From NCBI RefSeq assembly GCF_013282155.1, contig NZ_BLWI01000019.1:62001-126000 (forward strand): a stretch of DNA of 64,000 nt. The letters run 5' to 3'. The first letter of the stretch is position 1, and every line of letters starts with the position of its first letter. The DNA comes from Sulfitobacter sp. HGT1. Its GTDB lineage: Bacteria; Pseudomonadota; Alphaproteobacteria; Rhodobacterales; Rhodobacteraceae. Positions 51,670-61,021 of this stretch are shown here, in pieces. The notes under the pieces are model-generated. The model was not told the origin of the DNA and made no database searches. It worked only from the letters and a program-made list of their open reading frames with translations. The position numbers were made by a program, and so were the translations under genes.

Positions 51670-53448
51670 GTGACGTCTTTGAGATCTCAGGCAGGGGGGG
51701 TAACGTTACTGCATATCGCTGTTGTCGGTATGTCGCTAGCGATGACGCTTGGCGCTTGGCTGTATTCAAAGCATCAGGTGGATTTGCAGATTGAAAACCG
51801 TTTCGAAACAGCCAAAAAACGAACCATCAACCTGATCATCGACCGGATGTCGCGCTATGAGGATGCGTTATGGTCTGGGGTGGCGCACCTCGAAACACGC
51901 AAGAGTGAAACGACCCCCCAGGATTGGAGTCTTTTTGCCAAAGCATTGAAAATAGAGAAAAAATATCCCGGCGTGAACGGTATCGGGGTCATCTATTATG
52001 TCGATCAATACAACCAATCCCAGTACATTGCCGCGCGGGCTGCAGAGCTGCGCGAATTTTCTGTCTATCCGCCCCATAACCAAGAATTCATGCTTCCGAT
52101 CACCTTCATTGAACCCATCGACATCAATGCACGGGCCGTGGGCCTGGACGTGGCGCATGAAGCCAACCGCCGCACCGGACTATTGGCAAGCCGGGACAGT
52201 GGTACAGCGCAAATCACGGGTCCGATCGTATTGGTGCAAGACAGTAATCACACCCCCGGTTTTTTATTCTACACGCCCTTCTACAAAGGGCCGAGGCCGG
52301 ACAGCTTGCAAGAAAGGAAGGACCGCTTTGCCGGTGCCGTCTATGCTCCGTTTGTCGTGCACAAATTGGTCGAAGGTTTGTTCCTCAAGGAGTTTAGCGA
52401 AGTACTGCTGAGCATTCGTGATGGTGATCAGGTAATCTATGACGAGCAAGACAGTAACAATCCTTTGTACGATAACGACCCGATGTTCTCGGACACGGTC
52501 GAGCTTGATGTTTACGGGCGCAAATGGACGCTGGATATCCGCACAAACAAGATATTCCGGTCCCAAAACAGCGCCGAGCAACCGATGCTGATTTTGATTG
52601 GCGGGTTAATCATCGAGATATTGGTGTTTTCCTTGCTTGCCACATTGGCGCGGTCCAACAGCCGGATCCACACCTATGCGTATCAGCTTACCGAAAACCT
52701 TCGTGCGAAAACGGAACATCTTGAACAGGCAAACGCCGAAATCCAGCAGTTTGTCTACATTGCCTCTCATGATCTGAAGACCCCGGTACGCGGGATCGGT
52801 TTTCTGGCCGAGGTGATTGAAGAAGACCTTGAGGAAATCTTTGGGTCCCTTGAAAGTCACACCGAAATCAAGGCGCAATTCAAGATGATCCGCGAACGCG
52901 TCAACAGGATGAATGATCTTACGGACGGGATTATGGCCTTCTCGCGGATCGGGAATTTCGAAGTCGAAACCGACCCGGCATTGCGTCTCGACACTCTGAT
53001 CGAGGACTGCGTTACGGATTTCAGAATTGCGCCCTCACAAATCCGGCTGTCTTCCGATGTTTCTGAAATTTCTTGCGACAGCCATAATTTCCGGCGTGTC
53101 ATCGAGAACTTGATTGGAAATGCGTTCAAGTATCACCCCGACCCGCAATCGGCGCTTGTCGACCTTACGCTTGTTGATCTGGGGAACCGGATAAAGGTTT
53201 CAGTAAGGGACAACGGCAAAGGCATAGCGCCAGAATTCCACGAGAAGATATTTCAAGTTTTCCAGACGCTTCGCAAAGGGGACGATCCGGAAAGCACAGG
53301 TATCGGACTGGCCATCGTCAAGAAAGCGGTACAGCGTCACGGCTATACGGTCTGGGTTTCGTCATCCGAGAAAAATGGTGCTGAATTCACGTTCTATTGG
53401 CCCAAAACATACATGTCTGAGGACAGCCAGACAAAGAAAGTAGCGTAG
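51670..53448 (+). CDS. CHASE-domain sensor histidine kinase
   Basis: A 592-residue kinase starting at GTG. Membrane helix near residues 15-33, a periplasmic CHASE domain (about 45-290, with the YPGVNGIGVIYYV segment), a second helix near 304-322, a coiled coil, then HisKA with H367 (IASHDLKTPVRGIG) and a HATPase domain (NLIGNAFKYH, DNGKGIAP, GIGLAIVKKA). CHASE domains bind small extracellular ligands. The next gene, a single-domain response regulator, is one base away and is the likely partner. A link to CO metabolism is possible by position only. Confidence 0.87.
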   Translation: MTSLRSQAGGVTLLHIAVVGMSLAMTLGAWLYSKHQVDLQIENRFETAKKRTINLIIDRMSRYEDALWSGVAHLETRKSETTPQDWSLFAKALKIEKKYPGVNGIGVIYYVDQYNQSQYIAARAAELREFSVYPPHNQEFMLPITFIEPIDINARAVGLDVAHEANRRTGLLASRDSGTAQITGPIVLVQDSNHTPGFLFYTPFYKGPRPDSLQERKDRFAGAVYAPFVVHKLVEGLFLKEFSEVLLSIRDGDQVIYDEQDSNNPLYDNDPMFSDTVELDVYGRKWTLDIRTNKIFRSQNSAEQPMLILIGGLIIEILVFSLLATLARSNSRIHTYAYQLTENLRAKTEHLEQANAEIQQFVYIASHDLKTPVRGIGFLAEVIEEDLEEIFGSLESHTEIKAQFKMIRERVNRMNDLTDGIMAFSRIGNFEVETDPALRLDTLIEDCVTDFRIAPSQIRLSSDVSEISCDSHNFRRVIENLIGNAFKYHPDPQSALVDLTLVDLGNRIKVSVRDNGKGIAPEFHEKIFQVFQTLRKGDDPESTGIGLAIVKKAVQRHGYTVWVSSSEKNGAEFTFYWPKTYMSEDSQTKKVA

Positions 53449-53461
53449 ATTGAAACGTCAA

Positions 53462-53878
53462 ATGAACATTCTTCTGGTCGAGGACAATCCGCTTGATGCC
53501 ATGATCGTCTTGCGGACTGTTTCCAAAATGGCACCGGATACGCATGTGGTCCGCGCGCAGGATGGAATTGAAGCTTTGGAACTTATTAAACAAGGCAAGG
53601 TTCCTGCGCCCTATATCGTTTTGTTGGACATCAATATGCCCCGGATGAACGGCCACGAGTTCCTTGAAAAACTTAGAGTGACGAGCGATTTTTCTAGCAG
53701 CATTGTTTTTATGTTCACGACTTCAGATCATGTCGAAGATATTGAAAAAGCTTACAAGAAAAGGGTGAACGGCTATATTGTGAAACGCCAAAATACGGAG
53801 GGTATGAAGTCGGTTCTAGTAATGCTGCAAAGCTTTTGGACAACGTGTGAACCGCCGTTAATTATTACAGGGCCATAA
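53462..53878 (+). CDS. Single-domain response regulator
   Basis: A 138-residue receiver-only protein with the acidic pair in LVEDNPLDA, phosphorylated D56 in LLDINMPRMNG, the Thr in MFTTSD and the Lys in YIVKRQ. It belongs to the Rcp1-like receivers that pair with bacteriophytochrome- or CHASE-type kinases. It has no output domain, so it acts by protein contact. An in-frame TTG at 53450 is an alternative start. It is coupled to the CHASE kinase gene. Confidence 0.86.
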   Translation: MNILLVEDNPLDAMIVLRTVSKMAPDTHVVRAQDGIEALELIKQGKVPAPYIVLLDINMPRMNGHEFLEKLRVTSDFSSSIVFMFTTSDHVEDIEKAYKKRVNGYIVKRQNTEGMKSVLVMLQSFWTTCEPPLIITGP

Positions 53879-54365
53879 CCGGCTGGGGGGCGAAGACCCA
53901 GTCTTACGCAGTTTTCCAGTGGTGTCTTCAGCTTTGGCCACAAGTAAGGCTTACCTGCTTTGCCAGGAAAAACCCGAAGGGGGTATCTGCGGAATGGGTC
54001 GGAAAATAACGATTTCCTTATGTAATAAACCGAATGGGGCAGACTAAAAGGGCACAGCATGTGAACCCGCCCTTCCTCACAAGCTGAATGGATCAGGTGA
54101 GTTGGCACCGTATTCGGGCTTTGATGCTCGAGCTTCACTGTCACTTCGAGCTTCACTTCGTCCTGATCGGGGTGACCTATGTGCATCAAGCGACCAGACA
54201 CTTATTGCTGCAAATTAATCCCTCTAATCGCCGTGGGATATTGCTGCTCATTCATCCTCCTAGCCGTCGCATGACATTCATCATGCGCCTTCGCACATGC
54301 CTTGCCATCCGGCCGTCTGGGATAAAGCGCACGTTCGTGCCCTCAAGACCAAGGGGAATGATCCG
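53879..54365. other. Gene-poor gap between response regulator and ROK gene
   Basis: 487 bases between convergent genes. The 12-mer TCGAGCTTCACT is repeated at 54128 and 54146 (18-base period). No gene, terminator of good quality or mobile element is seen. Confidence 0.4.
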
Positions 54366-55559
54366 TCAGGTTTCGTCCAGCCGGGCGTTCAGCATAAACT
54401 GCGCACCGATCGGGCGTGTCGCGGCACCGATGGCACGGGCCTTGCCGCCGATACTGCCCGCCTCGATCCGCGGGGGGATCAGCCCGCGGGTATCTTGCGT
54501 GACAAGATAGCGTCGAACCCGCGCGACCAGATCGTCGCGCACGCTGGCGGGAAATGCGCCGTCGATAAGAATGGCCTCAAAATCAATGACGGAACAGGTC
54601 GACAGGGCGGCTTTGGCCAGCTCTTGAGCCGTCTGACCCAACCAGGGGTCCACATAGCGCGACAGGCGATGCCAGCTGTCTGGATCGGACCAAAGCTGTT
54701 GCGGGTCCAGATCGACTTCGCGCAGGCGCAGTTCAAGCTGGTGTATGGATGCGGTGTCGACCAGTTGCATGCTTTCACCGTTTGGCCCGATGCTGCGCAG
54801 CGACCCCAATGCGCCGGCATTGCCCTGACGCCCTTCGAAAACAGCGTTGTTCAGCACGATGCCGCCGCCGATAAACGCCCCCAGAAAGAAATAGGCATAG
54901 TCGCGAAACGCCTTGCCGCGACCATAGGTGTGTTCCGCCTGACAGGCCGCCGTTGCATCGTTCATCAACATGACCGGCAGTCCGGTCAACGCATGGGCCT
55001 GCGCTTTGATATCGATGTCCTTCCATGTGGTATAGGCACCATTCTGGGTATCGGATGTTTCGGGCCAGTTCCACATCTCGAAGGGGGCGGCGATCCCGAT
55101 GCCGCAAATATGCGATACGTCCCGGTCCGACATCTCGCGGGTGATGCTTTGAACACCCTCATCCAGAAAATTGAAAATCTCAGACGGAACGGGGCTGGCA
55201 TAGGTCAATTGCCGCAATTGCCGGGTTTGCCCTGTCAGGTCCATCAACACCAAATCCGCCGACCTGCGCCCGATTTTCACACCAAAGGAAAACGCCCCGT
55301 CAGAGGCCAGCCGCATGGGGATCGACGGTTTGCCGACCTTGCCGCGCACAGGGTCGCCGCGTTCAAGGATGCCTTCGCCTTCGAGCCGGCGCAGAATGCC
55401 CGACACCGTTGGCGGCGACAGGTTTGCCAGCCGCGACAGATCGCTGCCCGGCATCGCGCCGTGCCTTTGCAGCAACGACAACAGCAGGCGTTCGTTGTGA
55501 TCCCGAACGCCTTTCTGGCTTAAACCCGTACTGATTGATCTTACAAACCCGTCATCCAT
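54366..55559 (-). CDS. frcR: ROK-family transcriptional regulator (FrcR-like)
   Basis: A 397-residue regulator: an N-terminal winged helix (residues about 15-80, GSDLSRLANLSPPTVSGILRRLEG) and a ROK sugar-kinase-like domain with FFLGAFIGGGIVLNNAVFEG and a GALGSL segment. ROK regulators respond to sugars or sugar phosphates and usually repress adjacent sugar uptake genes. It is divergent from frcBCA, with an AT-rich operator candidate between. The C-rich zinc site of classic ROK proteins is not clearly kept. Confidence 0.83.
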   Translation of the reverse strand: MDDGFVRSISTGLSQKGVRDHNERLLLSLLQRHGAMPGSDLSRLANLSPPTVSGILRRLEGEGILERGDPVRGKVGKPSIPMRLASDGAFSFGVKIGRRSADLVLMDLTGQTRQLRQLTYASPVPSEIFNFLDEGVQSITREMSDRDVSHICGIGIAAPFEMWNWPETSDTQNGAYTTWKDIDIKAQAHALTGLPVMLMNDATAACQAEHTYGRGKAFRDYAYFFLGAFIGGGIVLNNAVFEGRQGNAGALGSLRSIGPNGESMQLVDTASIHQLELRLREVDLDPQQLWSDPDSWHRLSRYVDPWLGQTAQELAKAALSTCSVIDFEAILIDGAFPASVRDDLVARVRRYLVTQDTRGLIPPRIEAGSIGGKARAIGAATRPIGAQFMLNARLDET

Positions 55560-55606
55560 GCGTGCAACCTAGCGGCCTCCCTTGGGAATGGATATACCCC
55601 ATCTCG

Positions 55607-55638
55607 ATTAATAAAGAAAGTTAACTAATTAATTGACA
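55607..55638. promoter_or_regulatory. Candidate FrcR operator and promoter of frcBCA
   Basis: ATTAAT occurs at 55607-55612 and 55628-55633, 21 bases apart, with the palindrome AGTTAACT between (55619-55626). A -35-like TTGACA (55633-55638) overlaps the right copy, so a repressor bound here would block frcB transcription. AT-rich palindromic sites are usual for ROK regulators. Confidence 0.5.
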
Positions 55639-55740
55639 GACGCCGTCGAATCGCGTCATTTGGGGCGCAACGGCGATGATGAAACTCGTCGATGACGCAA
55701 GGTGGAGGCCTTGCCATTTAACTGTTCTTGGGAGGACAAC

Positions 55741-56760
55741 ATGAAGAAACTTCTAATCGGAACTGCGATTGCTGCCATCACAACCGCGGGCGCTGCCATG
55801 GCTGGCAGCCACGGTGTATCTGCGTGCTTGATCACCAAAACCGACACCAACCCGTTTTTCGTTAAAATGCGCGAAGGTGCCGAAGCCGCCGCCGCCGAGG
55901 CCGGTATCACCTTGCGCTCCTATGCCGGTAAGGTTGATGGCGACCATGAAACACAGGTTGCGGCAATCGAAACCTGCATCGCCGATGGCGCGTCGGGCAT
56001 TTTGCTGACGCCATCCGATACGTCTTCCATCGTGGGTGCGGTTTCGCAGGCCCGCGAAGCAGGTCTGTTGGTGATTGCGCTTGATACACCGCTGGACCCG
56101 ATCGAAGCTGCTGATGCGACATTCGCGACAGACAACTTTCTGGCTGGTGAGCTAATTGGCCAATGGGCTGCTGCACAACTGGGCGACGATGCGGCGAACG
56201 CGCGTATCGCGATGCTGGATCTGGCCGTGTCGCAGCCGACTGTCGGCGTGTTGCGCGATCAGGGTTTCTTGCAAGGGTTCGGCATTGATCTGGGTGACCC
56301 CAGCAAATGGGGTGACGAAGACGATGCGCGCATCGTTGGCAATGACGTGACCGCCGGCAACGAAGAGGGTGGCCGCAAGGCGATGGAAAACCTGCTTGCC
56401 GTCGACCCGACCATCAACGTGGTTTACACCATCAACGAACCTGCCGCCGCAGGGGCCTATGAGGCGCTGCGTTCCATTGGCCGCGAAAAGGACGTGCTGA
56501 TCGTTTCCGTCGATGGCGGCTGTCCCGGTGTGCAAAATATTGCAGACGGGGTGATTGGGGCGACATCGCAGCAGTACCCGTTGCGCATGGCATCCTTGGG
56601 GATCAAGGCCATCGCGGCCTATGCCGCAGATGGCACATTGCCAAAAAACACCGAAGGCAAAGACTTCTTTGACACAGGTGTGGCGCTTGTGACCGACCAG
56701 CCAGCCGAGGGCGTCGAAAGCATTTCGGTTGCCGAAGGCAAAGACCTTTGCTGGGGCTAA
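55741..56760 (+). CDS. frcB: FrcB-like sugar ABC substrate-binding protein
   Basis: A 339-residue periplasmic binding protein of the ribose/fructose class. Signal peptide residues 1-21 (AAMAG), then [20 protein letters not shown], and the TPSDTSS and DTPLDP segments that form the sugar site. FrcBCA of Rhizobium imports fructose, with mannose and ribose; the close family fit makes fructose the first guess. The ATG at 55741 follows GGGAGG. A hairpin separates it from frcC. Confidence 0.85.
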   Translation: MKKLLIGTAIAAITTAGAAMAGSHGVSACLITKTDTNPFFVKMREGAEAAAAEAGITLRSYAGKVDGDHETQVAAIETCIADGASGILLTPSDTSSIVGAVSQAREAGLLVIALDTPLDPIEAADATFATDNFLAGELIGQWAAAQLGDDAANARIAMLDLAVSQPTVGVLRDQGFLQGFGIDLGDPSKWGDEDDARIVGNDVTAGNEEGGRKAMENLLAVDPTINVVYTINEPAAAGAYEALRSIGREKDVLIVSVDGGCPGVQNIADGVIGATSQQYPLRMASLGIKAIAAYAADGTLPKNTEGKDFFDTGVALVTDQPAEGVESISVAEGKDLCWG

Positions 56761-56783
56761 GCCGCTTGGGTGAATGATATTCT

Positions 56784-56808
56784 GGGGCGGGTTTTCCCGC
56801 CCCATTTT
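56784..56808 (+). terminator. Hairpin between frcB and frcC
   Basis: GGGGCGGG (56784-56791) pairs with CCCGCCCC (56796-56803), loop TTTT, followed by ATTTT. It is a likely partial terminator or stabiliser that makes more binding protein than permease, a usual arrangement in ABC operons. Confidence 0.75.
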
Positions 56809-56889
56809 CCAAGCTAGGACATTTCCGGAACTGGGGTACTCTACCCCCAGACCGAGCCAACAAATCATAATTCCAAGGGGGGACGCGCA

Positions 56890-57975
56890 ATGTCAGGCAA
56901 TGCTGATGACTATGAGGCCGCTATCAAACCGGCAAGTATCGATAGTGTGGCGGCCTTCGCTGAACGCAAAGGCTTTCTGGCACGGCTTCAACATGCCTTG
57001 CACGTCAACCCTGCGTTGGTTCCCCTGTTCGTTCTTGTGGCGTCAATTGTCCTGTTCGGGATGTTGCTGGGGTCCAAGTTCTTTTCTCCCTTTGCGCTGA
57101 CCCTGATCCTGCAACAGGTGCAAATCGTCGGCATCGTTGCTGCGGCACAAAGCCTTGTAATCCTGACCGCCGGGATCGACCTGAGCGTTGGGGCCATTGC
57201 GGTTCTGTCCAGCGTGATCATGGGGCAATTCACGTTTCGCTATGGGGTGCCGGTTGAACTTGCCGTGATCCTTGGCCTTGCATTCGGCACGGCGATCGGG
57301 GCCGTCAACGGCTGGCTGGTGGCGGTGATGAAACTGCCGCCGTTCATTGTGACCCTTGGCATGTGGCAGATCGTGCTGGCCGCGAATTTCCTGTATTCCG
57401 CAAACGAAACCATCCGCAGCCAAGAGATCGAGGCCAATGCGCCCTTGCTGCAATTTCTGGGCTCGACCTTCAAAGTCGGCGCAGACGAAACCGGTCGCGG
57501 TGGGGCCACCTTTACCTTTGGTGTGATCGCGATGGCGTTGATCTTTGCGGTGCTGGCCTATGTGCTAAGCCAGACCGCATGGGGGCGGCACATCTATGCT
57601 GTGGGCGATGACCCCGAGGCGGCACAGCTGTCCGGCGTAAACGTCAAACGGACGCTGATTTCTGTCTATGCCGTCACCGGGTTTATCTGCGCCATTGCCG
57701 GCTGGGCCTTGATCGGGCGCATCGGATCGGTCAGCCCGACATCGGGGCAGTTGTTGAATATCGAAAGCATTACGGCGGTGGTGATCGGGGGCATTTCCCT
57801 GTTCGGCGGGCGCGGGTCGATCATGGGGCCGCTGTTCGGGGCGCTGATCGTTGGCGTGTTTACCCTTGGCTTGCGGTTGTCCGGTGCCGATGCGCAATGG
57901 ACCTTCCTTCTTATCGGCGCGCTTATCATTGGTGCTGTCGCTGTGGATCAATGGATCAGAAAGGTGTCGGCATGA
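56890..57975 (+). CDS. frcC: FrcC-like sugar ABC permease
   Basis: A 361-residue inner-membrane permease of the ribose/xylose type (BPD_transp_2) with some nine or ten helices and the ILTAGIDLSVGAIAVLSSVI and GISLFGGRGSIMGPLFGA motifs. An extended N-terminal cytoplasmic part of about 50 residues precedes the first helix. It overlaps frcA by 4 bases. Confidence 0.87.
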   Translation: MSGNADDYEAAIKPASIDSVAAFAERKGFLARLQHALHVNPALVPLFVLVASIVLFGMLLGSKFFSPFALTLILQQVQIVGIVAAAQSLVILTAGIDLSVGAIAVLSSVIMGQFTFRYGVPVELAVILGLAFGTAIGAVNGWLVAVMKLPPFIVTLGMWQIVLAANFLYSANETIRSQEIEANAPLLQFLGSTFKVGADETGRGGATFTFGVIAMALIFAVLAYVLSQTAWGRHIYAVGDDPEAAQLSGVNVKRTLISVYAVTGFICAIAGWALIGRIGSVSPTSGQLLNIESITAVVIGGISLFGGRGSIMGPLFGALIVGVFTLGLRLSGADAQWTFLLIGALIIGAVAVDQWIRKVSA

Positions 57976-58766
57976 CTTTGGCAGATAACATCGCAGCAGG
58001 CGCGATCGAACCCATCCTCAAGGGGCGTGGTCTGGTCAAACGCTATGGCAAGGTGACCGCGTTGGATCATTGCGACTTTGATCTGTATCCGGGCGAAATT
58101 CTGGCCGTGATCGGGGATAACGGGGCTGGTAAATCATCGCTGATCAAGGCCGTGTCGGGCGCGATTGTCCCAGACGAGGGCGATGTGTTTCTTGAGGGCA
58201 AAAAGGTCCGGTTCACATCCCCCACGGACGCCCGCAAAGAAGGGATCGAGACGGTCTATCAAACCCTCGCCATGTCGCCAGCCTTGTCGATTGCGGATAA
58301 CATGTTCATGGGTCGCGAATTGCGCAAACCCGGTTTTCGCGGGAAATTCCTGCGCCAGCTGGATCGCAGCCGGATGGAACAGATCGCCCGTGACAAGCTG
58401 TCTGAACTGGGGCTGATGACGATCCAGAACATCAATCAAGCCGTCGAAACCCTGTCGGGTGGCCAACGGCAAGGTGTGGCCGTCGCCCGCGCTGCGGCTT
58501 TCGGATCAAAGGTCATTATTCTGGATGAACCGACTGCTGCCCTTGGCGTCAAAGAATCCCGCCGGGTGTTGGAGCTGATCCTTGATGTGCGGTCGCGTGG
58601 CATTCCGATCATCCTGATCAGCCACAACATGCCCCATGTTTTCGAAGTCGCCGACCGCATTCACGTGCACCGGCTTGGCAAGCGGCTTTGTGTGATTGAC
58701 CCCAAAGATTACACCATGTCCGACGCAGTCGCCTTTATGACCGGTGCAAAGGACGCACCTGAATAA
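57972..58766 (+). CDS. frcA: FrcA-like sugar ABC ATPase
   Basis: A 264-residue protein with a single ABC domain: Walker A GDNGAGKSS near residue 49, signature LSGGQRQGVAVARA near residue 159, Walker B VIILDEPTAALGVKES. Many sugar transporters of this class use a doubled ATPase of about 500 residues; FrcA is of the single-domain type, which agrees with the length here. Start ATG 57972 lies in the stop of frcC. Confidence 0.88.
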   Translation: MTLADNIAAGAIEPILKGRGLVKRYGKVTALDHCDFDLYPGEILAVIGDNGAGKSSLIKAVSGAIVPDEGDVFLEGKKVRFTSPTDARKEGIETVYQTLAMSPALSIADNMFMGRELRKPGFRGKFLRQLDRSRMEQIARDKLSELGLMTIQNINQAVETLSGGQRQGVAVARAAAFGSKVIILDEPTAALGVKESRRVLELILDVRSRGIPIILISHNMPHVFEVADRIHVHRLGKRLCVIDPKDYTMSDAVAFMTGAKDAPE

Positions 58767-58775
58767 CGACATCAG

Positions 58776-58795
58776 CCGATGCGGGGCGGCATCGG
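58776..58795 (+). terminator. Hairpin after frcA
   Basis: CCGATGC (58776-58782) pairs with GCATCGG (58789-58795) with a 6-base loop; only a short T pair follows, so it is a weak terminator candidate 9 bases after the frcA stop. Confidence 0.5.
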
Positions 58796-58994
58796 GTTCT
58801 ATGCAAACAGCAATGAGGCGGTCCTTCGGGGCCGCTCTTTGCGTTGGGGGCAGATGCCACCGCAAATCTCCGCCCAATAGAACTGCACAAATATTAGGCG
58901 GACCGGGGTAAATTCGAGCGTTCTTTTCATCCGTTAGGCTGCTCCAGTGTCCGGCAACTTGTAGCGTCTTTCGTTTCACCCCAAGGCTATAGCC

Positions 58995-59579
58995 ATGAAT
59001 CTAAAGCTTACAATTGTTGTCGTAGAAGAAGACCGGGACAGGGCCGTCGCGATTGTTGACGCGCTGACCCAAAGCGGTGATTGCGAGGTCTTCGTGATCG
59101 GCACCACCATTGGTCTGGCCCGCAAGATTGCCGCCCATGCCCCTGACGTGGTGTTGATCGACATCGACAACCCGACCCGTGACATGCTCGAGGAATTGAC
59201 CCTTGCCTCTGGCCCGTTGGAACGGCCTGTGGCGATGTTTGTGTCGGGGGCCGCAGGGTCGCTGGCGCGGGCGGCAGTCGAGGCGGGGGTATCGGCCTAT
59301 GTGGTCGACGGGCTGACACCCGAGCGGCTGAAACCTGTGATGGACACGGCCATCGCGCGGTTCCAGATGGTCCGGCAAATGCGCAATGAACTGGCCGAAA
59401 CGCGGCGCGCATTGGAAGAACGCAAAGTCATTGACCGCGCCAAGGGGTTGCTGATGAAGGCCAAGGGGCTGGACGAGGTGCAAGCCTATGCATTGCTGCG
59501 CAAGGCGGCGATGGATCAGGGCCGCAGGGTGGCCGACGTCGCCGAAGCCCTGGTCACGGCATCGGGGTTGCTGTCATGA
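58995..59579 (+). CDS. nasT: NasT, ANTAR-domain RNA-binding antiterminator
   Basis: A 194-residue regulator with a pseudo-receiver domain (residues about 5-120; acidic pair EED and the VVLIDIDNPT strand) and a C-terminal ANTAR domain (about 135-190: ALEERKVIDRAKGLLMKAKGLDEVQAYALLRKAAMDQGRRVADVA). ANTAR proteins bind paired RNA hairpins and prevent termination. NasT is held inactive by NasS until nitrate or nitrite binds NasS. nasS overlaps it by 4 bases, and a matching leader lies before nrtA. Confidence 0.92.
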   Translation: MNLKLTIVVVEEDRDRAVAIVDALTQSGDCEVFVIGTTIGLARKIAAHAPDVVLIDIDNPTRDMLEELTLASGPLERPVAMFVSGAAGSLARAAVEAGVSAYVVDGLTPERLKPVMDTAIARFQMVRQMRNELAETRRALEERKVIDRAKGLLMKAKGLDEVQAYALLRKAAMDQGRRVADVAEALVTASGLLS

Positions 59580-60751
59580 AAACGGTAACCTTGCCCGTCG
59601 CCTATATGCCCCTTGTCGATGCCGCCCCGCTGATCATCGCGCAGGAAATGGGCTTCGCCGAAGCCGAGGGGCTGGCCCTTGATCTGATCGCCGCGCCGTC
59701 CTGGTCGTCGGTCCGGGATATGCTGGCCTTCGGTCGTGTGGACGCCGCGCATTTGCTGTCACCCGTGCCCGTCGCGATGGCGATGGGGTTGGGGGGCGTG
59801 ACAACGCCACTTTCGGCGGTATCGGTCATGTCGGTAAATGGCGATGTGATCGGTGTGGGCCGCGAGCTGGAACAGCGGTTGCGCGATATCGGCTACGGTT
59901 TCGATTTCGCAGATGCCCTGAAGGCCGCACAGGCCCTTGCTCAGGTCACCAAAGATACATTGGTCTTTGGCGCGCCGTTCCCCTTTTCCATGCATGTTGA
60001 ATTGCTGCGCTACTGGTTCGAACGGTCCGGCCTGTCGGAAAAACAGATCAAGATACGCACCATCCCGCCGCCCTTGATGGCCGAAGCACTGTCCACGGGC
60101 GAGGTTGACGCATTCTGCGTGGGCGAGCCTTGGGGGTCGGTGGCTGTCGATCAAGGGGCAGGGGCGCTGTTGCTGCCCGGCACGGCGATCTGGCGCTTTG
60201 CCCCCGAAAAGGTGCTGTCCGTGCGTCAGGACTGGGCGGAAACCGAACCGGAAAAACTGGGCCATCTGATCCGCGCGGTGTGGAAGGCCGGACAATGGCT
60301 GTCATTGCCCAAAAGCAAGACGACCGCCGCCGAAATCCTGTCGCGGCCCAGCTATCTTGATGTCTCGTCTGAATTGATTGACCGCGCATTAAGCGGGCAT
60401 TTCACCATTTCTTCGCGGGCCGAACAGCGCACGGTCGATGATTTCATCGGGTTTCATGCGGGCACCACCAATTTCCCCTGGCGCAGTCAGGCCAAATGGA
60501 TCGCCCACCGGCTAAGCCTTGAAAACGGTCTTTCATCCTCCGAGGCGCAAAGACTGGGCGGGGCCGTGTTTCGCAGCGATCTGTACCGCAAACACATGAT
60601 CGGCACAGATGCGGATTTGCCCGGTGCCTCGGAAAAGCTTGAGGGTTCGATTCTTCACATCACGGCGGTCGCGTCCCAAAAAGGCGAGCTGAGCCTGCCC
60701 CCCGACACGTTCTTTGATGGCCAGATTTTTGACCCAGACGAAGCGCACTGA
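59576..60751 (+). CDS. nasS: NasS, nitrate-sensing NrtA-like protein
   Basis: A 391-residue protein of the NrtA/CmpA binding-protein fold but without a signal peptide (it begins MKTVTLPVAYMPLVDAAP), as expected for the cytoplasmic sensor NasS. The GEVDAFCVGEPWGSVAVDQG segment matches the nitrate-site region of NrtA. It binds nitrate or nitrite and then releases NasT. Its placement directly after nasT in a coupled pair supports the call strongly. Confidence 0.92.
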   Translation: MKTVTLPVAYMPLVDAAPLIIAQEMGFAEAEGLALDLIAAPSWSSVRDMLAFGRVDAAHLLSPVPVAMAMGLGGVTTPLSAVSVMSVNGDVIGVGRELEQRLRDIGYGFDFADALKAAQALAQVTKDTLVFGAPFPFSMHVELLRYWFERSGLSEKQIKIRTIPPPLMAEALSTGEVDAFCVGEPWGSVAVDQGAGALLLPGTAIWRFAPEKVLSVRQDWAETEPEKLGHLIRAVWKAGQWLSLPKSKTTAAEILSRPSYLDVSSELIDRALSGHFTISSRAEQRTVDDFIGFHAGTTNFPWRSQAKWIAHRLSLENGLSSSEAQRLGGAVFRSDLYRKHMIGTDADLPGASEKLEGSILHITAVASQKGELSLPPDTFFDGQIFDPDEAH

Positions 60752-60855
60752 TTAATTTCTGTGCAGTTTTTCCCGGCCCGGCCGCGATTTTTAAAATTAT
60801 TGCCGCATTGCAGCGAATTCTTTTGATCTCAGCAAGGGCATCATCACAAACTTGA

Positions 60856-60969
60856 GTATCGGGACACAATGGCGTGCCCTGATACGAAATTCTCCCAATG
60901 ATCGGGATTTCCGAGCAAGGCCGCTCGCTGTTGACCAGTTCTCTGGAGAATAGCGTATGCGGTCTTTTT
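60856..60969 (+). promoter_or_regulatory. ANTAR-type antitermination leader before nrtA
   Basis: First hairpin 60856-60885: an 12-bp imperfect stem closing the hexaloop AATGGC. Second hairpin 60912-60927: stem CGAGC/GCTCG closing the hexaloop AAGGCC. Both loops have A at position 1 and G at position 4, the ANTAR signature. The second hairpin overlaps the 5' arm of a terminator: AAGGCCGC (60917-60924) pairs with 60959-60966, helped by CGCT/AGCG inside, and is followed by a T run to 60969. The two folds exclude each other, as needed for NasT control of nrtABC. Confidence 0.8.
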
Positions 60970-61021
60970 GCGTTTTTTGATGCCAGCCTCCCCAGCATCG
61001 AAGCTACCGAAAGGATTGAAA

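Noticed and set aside
54128..54157. 12-mer TCGAGCTTCACT repeated with an 18-base period
   Set aside because: Only two copies, no symmetry and no gene context; likely chance or a small duplication.
54297..55523. 408-codon open frame antisense to the ROK regulator
   Set aside because: Shadow frame; the leftward ROK protein has clear winged-helix and ROK segments.
60752..60855. Sigma-54 type promoter before nrtA
   Set aside because: No GG-N10-GC pattern with fitting context was found.
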